Source: Xiashengella succiniciproducens (GTDB lineage Bacteria > Bacteroidota > Bacteroidia > Bacteroidales > Marinilabiliaceae). From it: 64,000 nucleotides of DNA. Where the stretch lies: the NCBI RefSeq assembly GCF_023674465.1, contig NZ_CP098400.1, positions 1,302,001-1,366,000 of the forward strand. The letters are read 5' to 3'. The notes under the pieces are model-generated. The model ran no database searches. It was not told where the DNA came from and saw only the letters and a list, made by a program, of their open reading frames with translations. Below are positions 24,560 to 34,116 of the stretch, in pieces. Each line of letters begins with the position of its first letter. The stretch's first letter is position 1. Position numbers and translations under genes: made by a program.

Positions 24560-26404
24560 CTAGAATGAGTAGGAGAGCGTCAGGAAGAAATTACGGGGTT
24601 GGCTGCTTTCATTCCTCATCCGGACCTGAAGGAAGATACCGCCAGGTGCTTCGGCTTCAAGGCTGAGGTTTAGCATGGATGCCGGCTGGCCGGGCAGAGT
24701 CTTGCCTGAGTAGTCTGTCTCATCCTGAATAAAGTGCTTGAACCTGTTGCTCATCCATGTGTGAGAGGCTGCAAGTGTCACATTTATGCGATCCTTACTG
24801 TAGGGAAGTATATATAGTCTCAGGTCAGTCTCCAATCCTCTATGCTTTGTCTTTCCAGCATTCTCTCCATAGAAGATATCCTCGGCATCCCTACGGGTCA
24901 TAAGCATATTTCTTACATTGATGCTGTAAACTGTAAGGTTGAGCTGTAACCTGTCATGCCAGAAGGTGCCACGCAGTCCACCGTCAATTGTAATACCTTC
25001 TTCAGGCTTTAGATCACGGTTGATGCCCCCATCAGGCAGCAGGGCCTCTTCGGGTGATGGTGCTGAAAAGCCATGCCCTGCCGAGGCATAGAGGTACATG
25101 GTGGTGCTTAATCTTTGATTAAGTCCAACACGTGGTGACAAGATCCATGGGTAATTATGACTTTCCTCCTCCAGATGACCTATTTCCTCGCTACGGCTAA
25201 AGAAAAGACGATGGACGTTTACCCCTCCTGTAACCACAGTAGTTGGAGTAAGACGATAATCTGCATGTACCTGAAAGTTTATAAAATGCCTTTTCTCACT
25301 GTTGTTGCTCTGGAGTTGGCCTTTCTTACCGTCAACGATCTCGAATATCTTCCACTTATAATGTTCATCAAAATACTCTAACCCTGCCATCACTGATGTC
25401 CTTCCCTTTTGTAACACAAGCTTAGCTCTCATACCAATTATGTTAGTCAATTCATCGAGAATATTAAAAGGTCTGGTCTCATAAGCATCAGTACTCATAC
25501 CGTATAACACAAGGGTATTACTTAGGCTTTCTGTGATATCAGATTTGAGCGAGAGCCCTCCCTGCCACTTGTCGTACTGTCTGTGTCCCCTCATTGCGAG
25601 CCAGTTTGCTGCCGCCTTTTGGGGTGTGTTGCGGTAGGAGTTGAGGTCTACCGAACTCGGGATATAGGCCAATAGGTCGGTGTATCCGGCCAACAGGGAG
25701 AGTGAATGTATGCCAGATGTCAGTCGTCCATGAAGCAGGATATTACTGCGGTTGTATTCTGAGTTTTCCCTGTAACCATCACTGCGGCTGTCTGCTATTG
25801 ATACCTGCAAAAAACTGTTTTCCTTACGATAGGAGAGAGTCCCAGTGTTCTTAAAGGTGCCGAAAGAGCCTAATCCTGAAAGTACAGATGCTCTGAAGTC
25901 CAGGCCTGGGATCTGTGGACTGAAGATAAGGACACCGCCCATTCCGGGGCCGTAGACTGCAGATGAGGGACCTCGGACTACCTCGACACGGTCAACCAGA
26001 CTAAGTTCCAAATCCCCTACAGTGGTCGCTCCGTCACCGGATGTGAGAGGTATCTCATCAAACCAGGCCTTGACCCGGTTGGATGCATACGGGGTGCGTG
26101 TGCCCACACCCCGTATCGTAATACGGGATGTGTTGGGTGCTCCGCTCTGCATCTGGAGTCCGGGAACCTGCTCAAGGGGTGCTCTTAGATCTAGGTACCC
26201 GTCTTTTGCCAGACTATGATTAGTTATGGCCGAGACACTGGCACCGGTGATTCCGGGCTGTCTGCTTACCGGGGAGGATGTCACCGTAATCTCTTCCAAT
26301 TCACCGGATAGTATTATTTCATTCTGCAGCGAATCCGATGGTACCTGAGCTACCAGGCTCACCATTCCAGTCGCAAGTAGCCCTACCAAAAAGTATATTC
26401 TCAT
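24560..26404 (-). CDS. TonB-dependent outer membrane receptor
   Basis: 614 residues from ATG 26404, chosen because MRIYFLVGLLATGMVSLVAQ makes a proper signal peptide, while the upstream 18-residue extension does not. The plug (about 35-150) has LEEITVTSSPVSRQPGITGAS, QMQSGAPNTSRITIRGVGTRTPYASNRVKAWFDE and VEVVRGPSSAVYGPGMGGVLIFS. The barrel ends in an aromatic-terminal strand (…NFFLTLSYSF). There is no SusC-type N-terminal module. Lineage resembles siderophore or cobalamin receptors (FecA/BtuB-like), but substrate is not evident. The sugar dehydrogenase gene lies 96 bases upstream on the same strand. Confidence 0.9.
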   Translation of the reverse strand: MRIYFLVGLLATGMVSLVAQVPSDSLQNEIILSGELEEITVTSSPVSRQPGITGASVSAITNHSLAKDGYLDLRAPLEQVPGLQMQSGAPNTSRITIRGVGTRTPYASNRVKAWFDEIPLTSGDGATTVGDLELSLVDRVEVVRGPSSAVYGPGMGGVLIFSPQIPGLDFRASVLSGLGSFGTFKNTGTLSYRKENSFLQVSIADSRSDGYRENSEYNRSNILLHGRLTSGIHSLSLLAGYTDLLAYIPSSVDLNSYRNTPQKAAANWLAMRGHRQYDKWQGGLSLKSDITESLSNTLVLYGMSTDAYETRPFNILDELTNIIGMRAKLVLQKGRTSVMAGLEYFDEHYKWKIFEIVDGKKGQLQSNNSEKRHFINFQVHADYRLTPTTVVTGGVNVHRLFFSRSEEIGHLEEESHNYPWILSPRVGLNQRLSTTMYLYASAGHGFSAPSPEEALLPDGGINRDLKPEEGITIDGGLRGTFWHDRLQLNLTVYSINVRNMLMTRRDAEDIFYGENAGKTKHRGLETDLRLYILPYSKDRINVTLAASHTWMSNRFKHFIQDETDYSGKTLPGQPASMLNLSLEAEAPGGIFLQVRMRNESSQPRNFFLTLSYSF

Positions 26405-26500
26405 TCCAGGTTCTTTCAATATTTTACCCGGGCTTATCTTATACCCTGCACGTTGCAAAACAAGCGAGCTAGTCTGTACCGCATGTTTTAACCCGGTTTG

Positions 26501-27688
26501 TTATTCAGCAGGAACGAGTCTGTAGATCACCCCGGGAGTCTCTACAGCGACGTAGATCAACCCGTCAGGACCTACGGCGACATGTCTTACACGTCCGATA
26601 TCCTTGAGCAGCACCTCTTCGTGTACTACTTCATTGTTGACCAACTCAGTACGCAGAAGATACTTGAGAGCCAGAGCCCCGCTCAGGACGCTGCCTTCCC
26701 AGACCTTGAAGGGTTCACCGCTTACAAAGGCCAGTCCGCTGACACCCGGTGAAGGAGTCCACTGTACTGCAGGCTGCTCCATACCTTCCATGTGAGTGTC
26801 GTTGCTGATTATCGAACCGTCATAGTCGATGCCGTAAGTAATAACAGGCCATCCATAGTTTGCTCCCTTCTTAATCAGGTTTAGCTCATCACCACCCTTG
26901 GGACCGTGTTCGTTGACCCAGATCAATCCGGCCTTAGGATCCTTTGCCATTCCTTGTGGATTCCGGTGACCGTATGAATATGTTGAAGCTACAGCACCGG
27001 GAGTGTTTACAAAAGGGTTATCTTCAGGAATATCACCATTATCGTGCAGACGATGCACCTTACCACCGTGGATAGTAAGATCCTGTGCATTGGGCTTGAC
27101 GCCCCTTTCACCAACGGCAACGTAGAGATAGCCATCATTATCAAAGGCGATACGTGAACCAAAGTGTAGGGTGCTGCGGCTGTTGGGTCCTGCCTTCCAG
27201 ATTACTTCTTTGTCAACCAGAGTATTACCATCCAGACGAGCCCTCATCAAGGCCGTATTGCCACCCTCACTTTTACCTCCGGGACCATAGGCTGCATAGG
27301 TAAAGTAGAGCCAACCATTGTTTCCATAATCGGGATGAAGCTGAATATCCATCAGTCCACCCTGACCATTTACAAAAATCTCAGGAAGTCCATCGATAGA
27401 AGCAATTCGCTGTCCGTCGCTATAGCGATAGAGCTTTCCGCTGCGTTCGGTGACCAGCAGGTCACCGTCGGGCAACCAGGTCATGCCCCAGGGCACATCC
27501 AGTCCGGTAATATAGGTTTCAAGATAAAAATCCAGCTTCTCGGATTTTTGCAGGGTGCCGGATACCGGTTTTTTACCTTCATCACTTGATGTTTCTTGAT
27601 TGTCAACGCATTGCGAGGCTGTGCCGAGCAATACTATGGCCATTCCGGCTGCCAGAGAAAGGATGAGGTTGTGTCGTGCTATTTTCAT
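26501..27688 (-). CDS. PQQ-dependent sugar dehydrogenase-like lipoprotein (GSDH family)
   Basis: 395 residues. An N-terminal hydrophobic segment ends at a cysteine (GTASQC, about residue 27), compatible with the loose Bacteroidota lipobox. The six-bladed beta-propeller opens with ITGLDVPWGMTWLPDGDLLVTERSGKLYRY and includes GQGGLMDIQLHPDYGNNGWLYFTYA, LHFGSRIAFDNDGYLYVAVGERG, YGHRNPQGMAKDP and WVNEHGPKGGDELNLI, matching soluble aldose sugar dehydrogenases (YliI/Asd type). It would oxidise aldoses in the periplasm with pyrroloquinoline quinone. No PQQ synthesis genes are in this window, so cofactor supply is unknown. Confidence 0.88.
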   Translation of the reverse strand: MKIARHNLILSLAAGMAIVLLGTASQCVDNQETSSDEGKKPVSGTLQKSEKLDFYLETYITGLDVPWGMTWLPDGDLLVTERSGKLYRYSDGQRIASIDGLPEIFVNGQGGLMDIQLHPDYGNNGWLYFTYAAYGPGGKSEGGNTALMRARLDGNTLVDKEVIWKAGPNSRSTLHFGSRIAFDNDGYLYVAVGERGVKPNAQDLTIHGGKVHRLHDNGDIPEDNPFVNTPGAVASTYSYGHRNPQGMAKDPKAGLIWVNEHGPKGGDELNLIKKGANYGWPVITYGIDYDGSIISNDTHMEGMEQPAVQWTPSPGVSGLAFVSGEPFKVWEGSVLSGALALKYLLRTELVNNEVVHEEVLLKDIGRVRHVAVGPDGLIYVAVETPGVIYRLVPAE

Positions 27689-27792
27689 GGCAATTGATAT
27701 TTTTAATGTTAGTGCCTGATATTGTGTAAGTTTTAACAGACAACCTCTTTCTTTGTTTATTATCAGGTAGGGAAATATTTCCCCCTGATTTA

Positions 27793-27824
27793 TTGTGAAA
27801 GCCCCGCAGTTCTCATTAAATTTG
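27793..27824 (+). promoter_or_regulatory. Promoter of the AsmA-like gene
   Basis: TTG at 27793-27795 and TAAATTTG at 27817-27824, 21 bases apart. It supports ATG 27849 as the start rather than the frame opening at 27795, which lies inside the promoter. Confidence 0.6.
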
Positions 27825-27848
27825 GTAGTATATTTAAAACAAAGTCAG

Positions 27849-30419
27849 ATGAAACGTTTTCTTAAAATTTTCTTTGGTGTGTTCGGCGGCTTGTTCCTGC
27901 TGCTGCTAATTCTGCCTTTTGCGTTCAAGGGTAAGATTGAGGCGAAGGTAAAGGACGTGATAAATGAAAATATCAATGCTACAGTTTCCTGGGATAAATT
28001 CTCACTTTCATTAATTCGTAACTTCCCAAATCTGGGCATTGGGCTTAACGGGCTCACTATTATCAATGACGCTCCCTTTGAAGGGGATACCTTGCTGTAT
28101 ATTGGCAGGTTTTCTGCCTCAGCCGATGTGATGAGCGCCATCAAGGGAGATGCAATCGATATACGTTCGGTGCTTCTTGACAATGTTAAAGCCAACCTGA
28201 AGGTGAATGCAGATTCGGTAGCCAACTGGGACATCGTTCCCGTAAGTGAAGAAGAGGAGGTGGTTGTTGAAGAGGAAAGCAGTTCTGCATTCAACATCCT
28301 GCTGAGGTCTTTTGAGATCAGAAATACCTCTCTTTCTTATGCTGATGCCACATCGGCACTTGTAACTACTATTGATGGTTTCAATTCCCAGATGACAGGT
28401 GACCTCAGTGCTGACTATACCACTATCTCTATCAAGAGTGGCATTGAGGCTCTGAACCTGACAATGGACGGTATTAAGTTCATCAATAACGCTGTCGTTG
28501 ACCTACGTGCCAATATTGGTGCTGATCTTGAAAACATGGTGTTTAAGTTTGAGGAGAATGAACTGAACTTCAGCGGCATTCCGCTCTTCTTTGAGGGGAT
28601 GGTTGCCATGGTTGACGAAGGCATTGATATGGATGTAAAACTGGCTGCAACTGATACCGAATTCAAGACCCTGCTGGCTCTTGTTCCAGATGAATATATG
28701 AAGGACTTTGAAGGCTTGCGCACCAGCGGAAACATGGCCTTTAACGCTGTTGCCAGGGGACTTTTTGTAAGTGCTGACACCTTGCCTTCATTCAACCTTG
28801 CGCTGCAGGTAAAGGACGGTTTTGTACAGTATCCCGACCTGCCCAAGTCTATTAATGGAATCTCCATTGACTTCCTGGTTGACAACCCCGGAGGTAGTGC
28901 CGACAATACTGTGCTGGACGTGAAAGACTTCAGGTTTACCATCGACAATAACCCCTTTGGTGGAACCTTTAAGTTGATCACTCCGGTTTCCAATGCCACC
29001 TTCAACGGTGAAGTGAAGGGAACAATCAATTTTGCATCCCTGATGGATGCAATACCACTTGACAGTATTGACCTGAAGGGTATAATGAAGGCTGACCTTA
29101 GCTTTGCCGGTGACTATAACATGATAGAAGCTGAGAAGTATGAGGATATAAAAGCCAACGGGGTTGTGGGACTCACCAATTTTGAATTCAGCAGTCCCGA
29201 CCTGCCAATGGGAGTATTGATACCTGAGGCCGGTATGAACTTCTCACCGCGTTACGTTGAACTCAGTTCCTTCCTCTGCAAGATTGGCGAGAGCGATTTC
29301 AGCCTGAAGGGTCGTCTTGAAAACTATCTGGCCTATGTGCTGAGCGACGGAACCCTGAAGGGTAAACTGCAGCACTCGTCTGAGTTTATCAATACCAACG
29401 AGCTGATGGCTCTGGCCGGTGAAGAAGAAGAGGTTCAGGAAGACACTGTTGCTGTGACCGGCAAGGTGCTGATACCTGACAATATTGACTTTGACATGAC
29501 TACAAATATCAACAAGCTTGTTTACGACAAGCTGACTGTCGAGTCTGTCAAGGGTAACCTGCTCGTTAAGGATGCCAGGGTGCTTCTCAAGGATGTAAGC
29601 ACCAATCTGCTCAATGGTGCAATGAAGCTCAAAGGCGAGTACAACACGCAGGACACCCTGAAGCCTTTTGTAAATATGGACCTGACACTTGACAGAATAG
29701 ATGTTAACAAGGCAGCCAATTCATTCTCAATCGTTGAGACCATGCTGCCTATCGCACAGAAGGCAACAGGAAGGGTTTCCACATCATTTAACTTTAGTTC
29801 GGTGCTCGGCGATGGCTTCTCACCTGTAATCAGTTCGCTAAACGGCGGCGGTTTGCTGAAGTCCGACGAACTCTCACTTTCTGGAGCCAAGGTACAGCAA
29901 GCGCTAGTTACCATGCTTAAGGATGAGAAATACGCTATTGCCAAGGCCAAGGACTTCCTGCTCAATTTCAGTATCGAAAACGGAAACCTTTTTGTGAAGC
30001 CATTTGACGTAACGGTATTCGACAAAAAGGTCAACTTCGCCGGAAGACAGGGTCTGGACCAGTCAATGGATTATATTATCAAGATGCCTGTAAGCCGCAA
30101 GGAATTATCCAACATAGCCGGACTGATAGGTATAAAGGGTACTCTGCCAGATGGCGATGACGTTCTGGTTGGAATCAAGATTGGTGGTACCCTGACAGAT
30201 CCACAGCTAAGTTTCAACTCTGATGACATTGCCGCTGCGCTCAAGTCAGAACTTAAGAAAGAGGCTGAGAAGGCTGCTACCAAGGCTGTCGAAAAAGTAG
30301 GTGAACAAGTTGCCAAGGAAGCTGAAAAGGCTGTTAATGACCTGATCCAGGACGAAGAAACCAAGGAAAAAATTCAGGAAGCAGGCCAAAAGTTAAAAGA
30401 CCTATTTAAAAGAGAATAG
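27849..30419 (+). CDS. AsmA-family envelope protein
   Basis: 856 residues from ATG 27849. An N-terminal membrane anchor (FLKIFFGVFGGLFLLLLILPFAF) precedes a long periplasmic repeat of beta strands typical of AsmA/TamB-like bridge proteins: FSLSLIRNFPNLGIGLNGLTI near the start, and near residues 690-790 the AsmA C-terminal block (KATGRVSTSFNF… LNGGGLLKSDELSLSGAKVQ… FDVTVFDKKVNFAGRQGLDQSMDYIIKMPV). The tail is a lysine/glutamate-rich coiled coil. The family is linked to outer membrane lipid homeostasis. It has its own promoter and ends at a strong terminator. Confidence 0.88.
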   Translation: MKRFLKIFFGVFGGLFLLLLILPFAFKGKIEAKVKDVINENINATVSWDKFSLSLIRNFPNLGIGLNGLTIINDAPFEGDTLLYIGRFSASADVMSAIKGDAIDIRSVLLDNVKANLKVNADSVANWDIVPVSEEEEVVVEEESSSAFNILLRSFEIRNTSLSYADATSALVTTIDGFNSQMTGDLSADYTTISIKSGIEALNLTMDGIKFINNAVVDLRANIGADLENMVFKFEENELNFSGIPLFFEGMVAMVDEGIDMDVKLAATDTEFKTLLALVPDEYMKDFEGLRTSGNMAFNAVARGLFVSADTLPSFNLALQVKDGFVQYPDLPKSINGISIDFLVDNPGGSADNTVLDVKDFRFTIDNNPFGGTFKLITPVSNATFNGEVKGTINFASLMDAIPLDSIDLKGIMKADLSFAGDYNMIEAEKYEDIKANGVVGLTNFEFSSPDLPMGVLIPEAGMNFSPRYVELSSFLCKIGESDFSLKGRLENYLAYVLSDGTLKGKLQHSSEFINTNELMALAGEEEEVQEDTVAVTGKVLIPDNIDFDMTTNINKLVYDKLTVESVKGNLLVKDARVLLKDVSTNLLNGAMKLKGEYNTQDTLKPFVNMDLTLDRIDVNKAANSFSIVETMLPIAQKATGRVSTSFNFSSVLGDGFSPVISSLNGGGLLKSDELSLSGAKVQQALVTMLKDEKYAIAKAKDFLLNFSIENGNLFVKPFDVTVFDKKVNFAGRQGLDQSMDYIIKMPVSRKELSNIAGLIGIKGTLPDGDDVLVGIKIGGTLTDPQLSFNSDDIAAALKSELKKEAEKAATKAVEKVGEQVAKEAEKAVNDLIQDEETKEKIQEAGQKLKDLFKRE

Positions 30420-30457
30420 TCCGGGTAGGTCCGGGCATTGCAGGTCTGACCTGATAC

Positions 30458-30497
30458 AACAAAAAGCACTGCTCCCGGGCAGTGCTTTTTGTTTTTT
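30458..30497 (+). terminator. Terminator of the AsmA-like gene
   Basis: A 15-bp perfect stem AACAAAAAGCACTGC / GCAGTGCTTTTTGTT with loop TCCCGG, followed by further T residues. Confidence 0.92.
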
Positions 30498-30532
30498 ATG
30501 ACACAGTCCTTAGAGTATGGAGATAATCGGCA

Positions 30533-30790
30533 GTGTCACTCAAAGCGCACATGATAAGGCTTACGCTATATATAGTCCTGCTGGTAAAGAACCGCACTAA
30601 CTTTGACCTGGATTACAGGACAGATATTCAGGTACAGGAGGGTGTTGAATTCGAAGAGACCTCAAATGTCGGTATTCACGCCGGCGTTAAAGTTACCGAA
30701 ATGTGGCCCTATATGATTTACAATATTGCGCTCTATGAGTTCAGTTTGAAGAGAGAAGCAGAATTAGAGGAGGAAGTATTTGTCTATTAA
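30533..30790 (+). CDS. Doubtful small ORF, unrecognised
   Basis: 85 codons between the AsmA terminator and rplS, in a 539-base stretch that otherwise holds only two terminators. The second half (FDLDYRTDIQVQEGVEFEET…GIHAGVKVTEMWPYMIYN…EAELEEEVFVY) reads like folded protein, but the first 20 residues look non-coding, and no promoter or ribosome site is apparent. It may be the tail of a decayed gene. I do not recognise it. Confidence 0.3.
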   Translation: MSLKAHMIRLTLYIVLLVKNRTNFDLDYRTDIQVQEGVEFEETSNVGIHAGVKVTEMWPYMIYNIALYEFSLKREAELEEEVFVY

Positions 30791-30910
30791 CCAAGGTTGT
30801 GCTAGCAAGGATGGGACCTAAGTGCCGATTGAAGGACTATTTAGTGGGAATATGAGAGAGTAAGTCCGGGTTCGGCATAAATGAAGGCGTGGCCATATAG
30901 AAAGGAATAA

Positions 30911-30940
30911 AAAAAGGGTATCCGGCGGGATACCCTTTTT
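30911..30940. terminator. Terminator of rplS
   Basis: A 13-bp perfect stem AAAAAGGGTATCC / GGATACCCTTTTT with loop GGCG. It lies 18 bases past the rplS stop on the minus strand, and A and T runs on either side let it act in both directions. Confidence 0.9.
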
Positions 30941-30958
30941 CTATTTCTTTCTGACGGA

Positions 30959-31306
30959 TCAGATTCTCTTTTCCTTGATACGAGCTTTCTTTCCAGTAAG
31001 TTCGCGGAAGTAGTAGATTCTGGCACGACGTACTTTACCTTTCCTGTTAACCTCAACTTTGTCAATATAAGGAGAGTTGATTGGGAAGATACGTTCTACA
31101 CCAACGTTGTTGGAAATCTTGCGTACTGTGAATCTCTTATTGGCACCATGGCCTTTGATTTGTATCACAACTCCGCGGAATACCTGAATACGTTCCTTAT
31201 TTCCTTCTACAATCTTGTAGTGTACTGAAATTGTGTCACCGGGTCCGAACTCGGGAATCTCAACTTCAGTCTTAAAGGCTTCTTCAGCAACTTTAATCAA
31301 ATCCAT
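30959..31306 (-). CDS. rplS: 50S ribosomal protein L19
   Basis: 115 residues, the usual length. Family segments are present in order: [65 protein letters not shown] and [21 protein letters not shown]19 sits at the 30S-50S interface. It is monocistronic here, with a promoter overlapping that of the divergent sugar transporter and a strong terminator downstream. Confidence 0.98.
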   Translation of the reverse strand: MDLIKVAEEAFKTEVEIPEFGPGDTISVHYKIVEGNKERIQVFRGVVIQIKGHGANKRFTVRKISNNVGVERIFPINSPYIDKVEVNRKGKVRRARIYYFRELTGKKARIKEKRI

Positions 31307-31388
31307 TTTAGTAGCTTTTGAATATTAAACCTAGCGTGCAATATGGTATGATCCCTCATGTTCATCCAGAGATTACACGGAACGGGCA

Positions 31389-31423
31389 CAAAAGTAGTCT
31401 TTTCGTTTCAATTGGGAAAACAA
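31389..31423 (-). promoter_or_regulatory. rplS promoter
   Basis: On the minus strand: TTG at 31423-31421 and TACTTTTG at 31396-31389, 24 bases apart. The start codon is 82 bases downstream, leaving a long leader, possibly regulatory as in other ribosomal protein genes. Confidence 0.5.
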
Positions 31424-31445
31424 AACCTGAAAAAAATTATCTTTG
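31412..31445 (+). promoter_or_regulatory. Promoter of the sugar transporter gene
   Basis: TTG at 31412-31414 and TATCTTTG at 31438-31445, 23 bases apart. The ATG is 37 bases downstream. It overlaps the divergent rplS promoter. Confidence 0.6.
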
Positions 31446-31482
31446 CCGCGTCATTAAATAAATAGGTACAAACAAGCACTAT

Positions 31483-32859
31483 ATGGAGAAGAACAACAAC
31501 CTGAGGGTTGGGATGCCTGTCTTTAGCAGCATCTTTTTTATTATGGGTTTTGCCACTACGTTCATTATCCAACTTAGTGCACCACTCAAAGCAGTTTTTA
31601 ACCTTAGTGAATTTCAGGCCCAGCTTGTTACTTCTGCCTTCTTTGTTGCTTACCCAATAATGGCCTTCCCGATTAGTATGCTTGTCAACCGTATAGGTTA
31701 TAAATATACTGTAATTGCGGGACTAATACTTATGGGCATAGGAAGTATGGTGTTTGTTCCGGCTGCCAAACTACCTTCATACCCGCTCTTCCTGCTTGCA
31801 ACTTTTATTCTGGCCGTTGGTGTGGTGTTTCTGCACGTTACGGCTAACCCTTATGTGGCGGGTATGGGTGAAGAAAAAGCGGCTTCGAGTCGTCTGAACC
31901 TTACCCAGGCTCTCAACTCTATTGCTACTATGATAGCACCCTGGGTTATTGCAATGATGATATTCAAAGGCCTCGTGCTGGCACACGAGGCCTCTGAGGC
32001 CGAGAGACTTGCCTACGGACTTGAGGTTGCATCGCGTATCCCGGCATCCTTTATTGCCCTGGCTGCTTTGGTGTTTTTTGCAGTGATTTCCCTGTTTTTT
32101 ATAAAGCTACCTGAGCTGGCTACTGAACAGGGAGGGAAGAAGGGCAATGTGCTTAAATACCCCCACGTTCTGCTTGGTGCACTTGCGATATTCTGCTATG
32201 TGGGATCTGAGGTTGGCAATGCGGCTCTTATGACCAACTACCTGCGTACTGGTTCACTTGGCCTGTCTGCCGAAACTGCAGCGTCATATGTTGCTGTCTA
32301 TTGGGGTGGTGCGATGATTGGCCGTTTCTTTGGCTCTATGATGTTTTCTGATACCCCTGTAAAGAAACTGCTTGTATATGTCCCGCTTATCCTGTTGCTT
32401 GCCTTTGTTTCCGCAACCTTTGTGACAGGCTACAACTGGAAGATGGGAGCCATCTTTACTCTGACGTCGGCACTTAACTTTGCCTTTATGGTAATTGGCA
32501 AGGGACAGCCTTCACGCAGTCTTGCGATATTCGCGCTTGCTGCAGCCATGCTTGGATTGCTCACGACCTTTACAACTGGTAATATTGCACTGTGGACAGT
32601 TGTTTCAATCGGATTGTTCAACTCAATTATGTTCCCCAATATCTTTGCACTGGCTGTAAAGGATCTTAAGGGTAGCGAACTGGCTTCAGCATCGGGTTTT
32701 GTTAACTCCTTTGTTGTTGGTGGTGCAGTTGTTCCCGCTATTATGGGTTCGATAGCCGACATTTACGGCTATACATTTGCCTATATTGTGCCTGCAATCT
32801 GTTACCTTTATATCATGTTTTACGCAATCAAAGGCAGTAAAATAAGGCTGAAGGGGTAG
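31483..32859 (+). CDS. MFS sugar transporter, FucP/glucose-galactose type
   Basis: 458 residues with about 12 membrane helices. The N-terminus MPVFSSIFFIMGFATTFIIQLSAPLKAVFNLSEFQAQLVTSAFFVAY, the loop ISMLVNRIGYKYT and the helix FLHVTANPYVAGMGEEKAASSRLNLTQALNS are hallmarks of the FHS (FucP) branch, which imports glucose, galactose or fucose with protons. The C-terminal half contains YWGGAMIGRFFGSMMF and NSIMFPNIFALAVKDL. A ROK kinase gene follows 129 bases later on the same strand, so uptake and phosphorylation of glucose or a related hexose is the likely joint role. Confidence 0.9.
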   Translation: MEKNNNLRVGMPVFSSIFFIMGFATTFIIQLSAPLKAVFNLSEFQAQLVTSAFFVAYPIMAFPISMLVNRIGYKYTVIAGLILMGIGSMVFVPAAKLPSYPLFLLATFILAVGVVFLHVTANPYVAGMGEEKAASSRLNLTQALNSIATMIAPWVIAMMIFKGLVLAHEASEAERLAYGLEVASRIPASFIALAALVFFAVISLFFIKLPELATEQGGKKGNVLKYPHVLLGALAIFCYVGSEVGNAALMTNYLRTGSLGLSAETAASYVAVYWGGAMIGRFFGSMMFSDTPVKKLLVYVPLILLLAFVSATFVTGYNWKMGAIFTLTSALNFAFMVIGKGQPSRSLAIFALAAAMLGLLTTFTTGNIALWTVVSIGLFNSIMFPNIFALAVKDLKGSELASASGFVNSFVVGGAVVPAIMGSIADIYGYTFAYIVPAICYLYIMFYAIKGSKIRLKG

Positions 32860-32988
32860 TCTGGATCAGGTGATGCAGAAGGAAAGGATCAGCTGAAGTA
32901 CCTTAGAAGGGTGCAGGAATTCGCAGAAGAGTCTTTTAGACTGCTTGACTGGTAATGAAGTAGAATTGCATATTTAAAATATAAAGAG

Positions 32989-33969
32989 ATGATAAAGAGA
33001 TTTTCCATAGGAATCGACATAGGCGGAACCAACACCGCAATTGGTATTGTTGATGAGGATGGTAACGTATCGTTCAAGGGAGGCATCGACACTCCCGGTC
33101 ATGGCGATATTGCCCGCTATGTTAAGGACCTTGCTGCTGAAGTTACCGAGATGGCAAAAAACCTGAAGCTGAGCAATCCTGACTGTGAGATACTAGGTAT
33201 TGGTATTGGTGCTCCAAATGGTAACTATTACAGTGGAACCATTGAGTTTGCACCAAACCTGTCATTCAGAGGAGTAATCCACATAGTAGACCTGCTCAAA
33301 AAGGAATTTCCCGAGTACAAGTATATCGCTCTGACAAATGATGCCAATGCGGCTGCCATAGGTGAGATGATCTACGGTGGAGCAAAGGGGATGAGGAACT
33401 TTGTTATGTACACCCTCGGAACAGGCGTGGGTAGTGGTATTGTTGTAAACGGTGACCTGGTTTACGGTCATGACGGTTTTGCAGGTGAATGCGGCCATAC
33501 CACACTTATCCCCGGTGGACGCCTTTGCGGATGTGGAGCCCTTGGTCACCTTGAGGCCTATTGCTCTGCTTCGGGAATGAAGAGAACTGCATTCGAACTG
33601 CTTGCAAAATACAATGGTGTAAATAGTATTTTGGCCAACTATTCGTTCAAGGATCTTACATCCAAGGTAATCTATGATGCAGCTATCCAGGGCGACGAGA
33701 TCGCACTTGAAGTGTTTGAAATCACCGGTAAATACCTGGGAATGGGAATGGCAACTACTGTTCACCACCTCTCTCCGGAAGCCATCTTCCTCTTTGGTGG
33801 TCCCACTGCCGCAGGCGACCTGATCTTCAAACCAGCCAAGGCCAGTCTTGAGGAAAACCTGCTTCCGATATTCAAGAATAAAATCAAACTGCTGCCTTCC
33901 AGACTGAGTCATGGTGACGCAGCAATTGTTGGTGCCAGTGCTCTGGTATGGAAGGAAAAGTCGAAATAG
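32989..33969 (+). CDS. ROK-family glucokinase-like sugar kinase
   Basis: 326 residues. The phosphate-binding loop IGIDIGGTNTAIG is at residues 6-18. The catalytic region is ALTNDANAAAIGEM, followed by GTGVGSGIVVNGDLVYG, the ExGH-type motif AGECGHTTL, the zinc segment CGCGALGHLEAYCSASG and the late LFGGPTAAGDLI. It phosphorylates a hexose with ATP in the cytoplasm. The ROK zinc motif CxCGxxGC has His in place of its third Cys, which may still bind zinc. It lies downstream of the FucP-type importer. Glucose is the best guess for substrate; N-acetylhexosamines are possible. Confidence 0.9.
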   Translation: MIKRFSIGIDIGGTNTAIGIVDEDGNVSFKGGIDTPGHGDIARYVKDLAAEVTEMAKNLKLSNPDCEILGIGIGAPNGNYYSGTIEFAPNLSFRGVIHIVDLLKKEFPEYKYIALTNDANAAAIGEMIYGGAKGMRNFVMYTLGTGVGSGIVVNGDLVYGHDGFAGECGHTTLIPGGRLCGCGALGHLEAYCSASGMKRTAFELLAKYNGVNSILANYSFKDLTSKVIYDAAIQGDEIALEVFEITGKYLGMGMATTVHHLSPEAIFLFGGPTAAGDLIFKPAKASLEENLLPIFKNKIKLLPSRLSHGDAAIVGASALVWKEKSK

Positions 33970-33990
33970 GGACATAACCATATGATATTG

Positions 33991-34022
33991 AAAGGTATCT
34001 GCAACTGTGCAGATACCTTTTT
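33991..34022 (+). terminator. Terminator after the ROK kinase gene
   Basis: A 13-bp perfect stem AAAGGTATCTGCA / TGCAGATACCTTT with loop ACTG, followed by T residues. Confidence 0.92.
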
Positions 34023-34116
34023 GTATAGCTGAATATACAAGTAAAAAAGTGTAAGCATCAAGCCTGATTTTTATAATATTTTTTAACTTTACCCTACCTA
34101 AATAAATAAATTGGTC

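Noticed and set aside
28415-30034. Long minus-strand frames opposite the AsmA-like gene
   Set aside because: Serine-rich antisense shadows of a well-supported plus-strand gene with promoter and terminator.
32870-32955. Open stretch reading …KDQLKYLRRVQEFAEESFRLLDW then stop between the MFS and ROK genes
   Set aside because: It looks protein-like but has no start codon after the upstream in-frame stop and is only about 30 codons. It may be a relic; not enough to call a gene.
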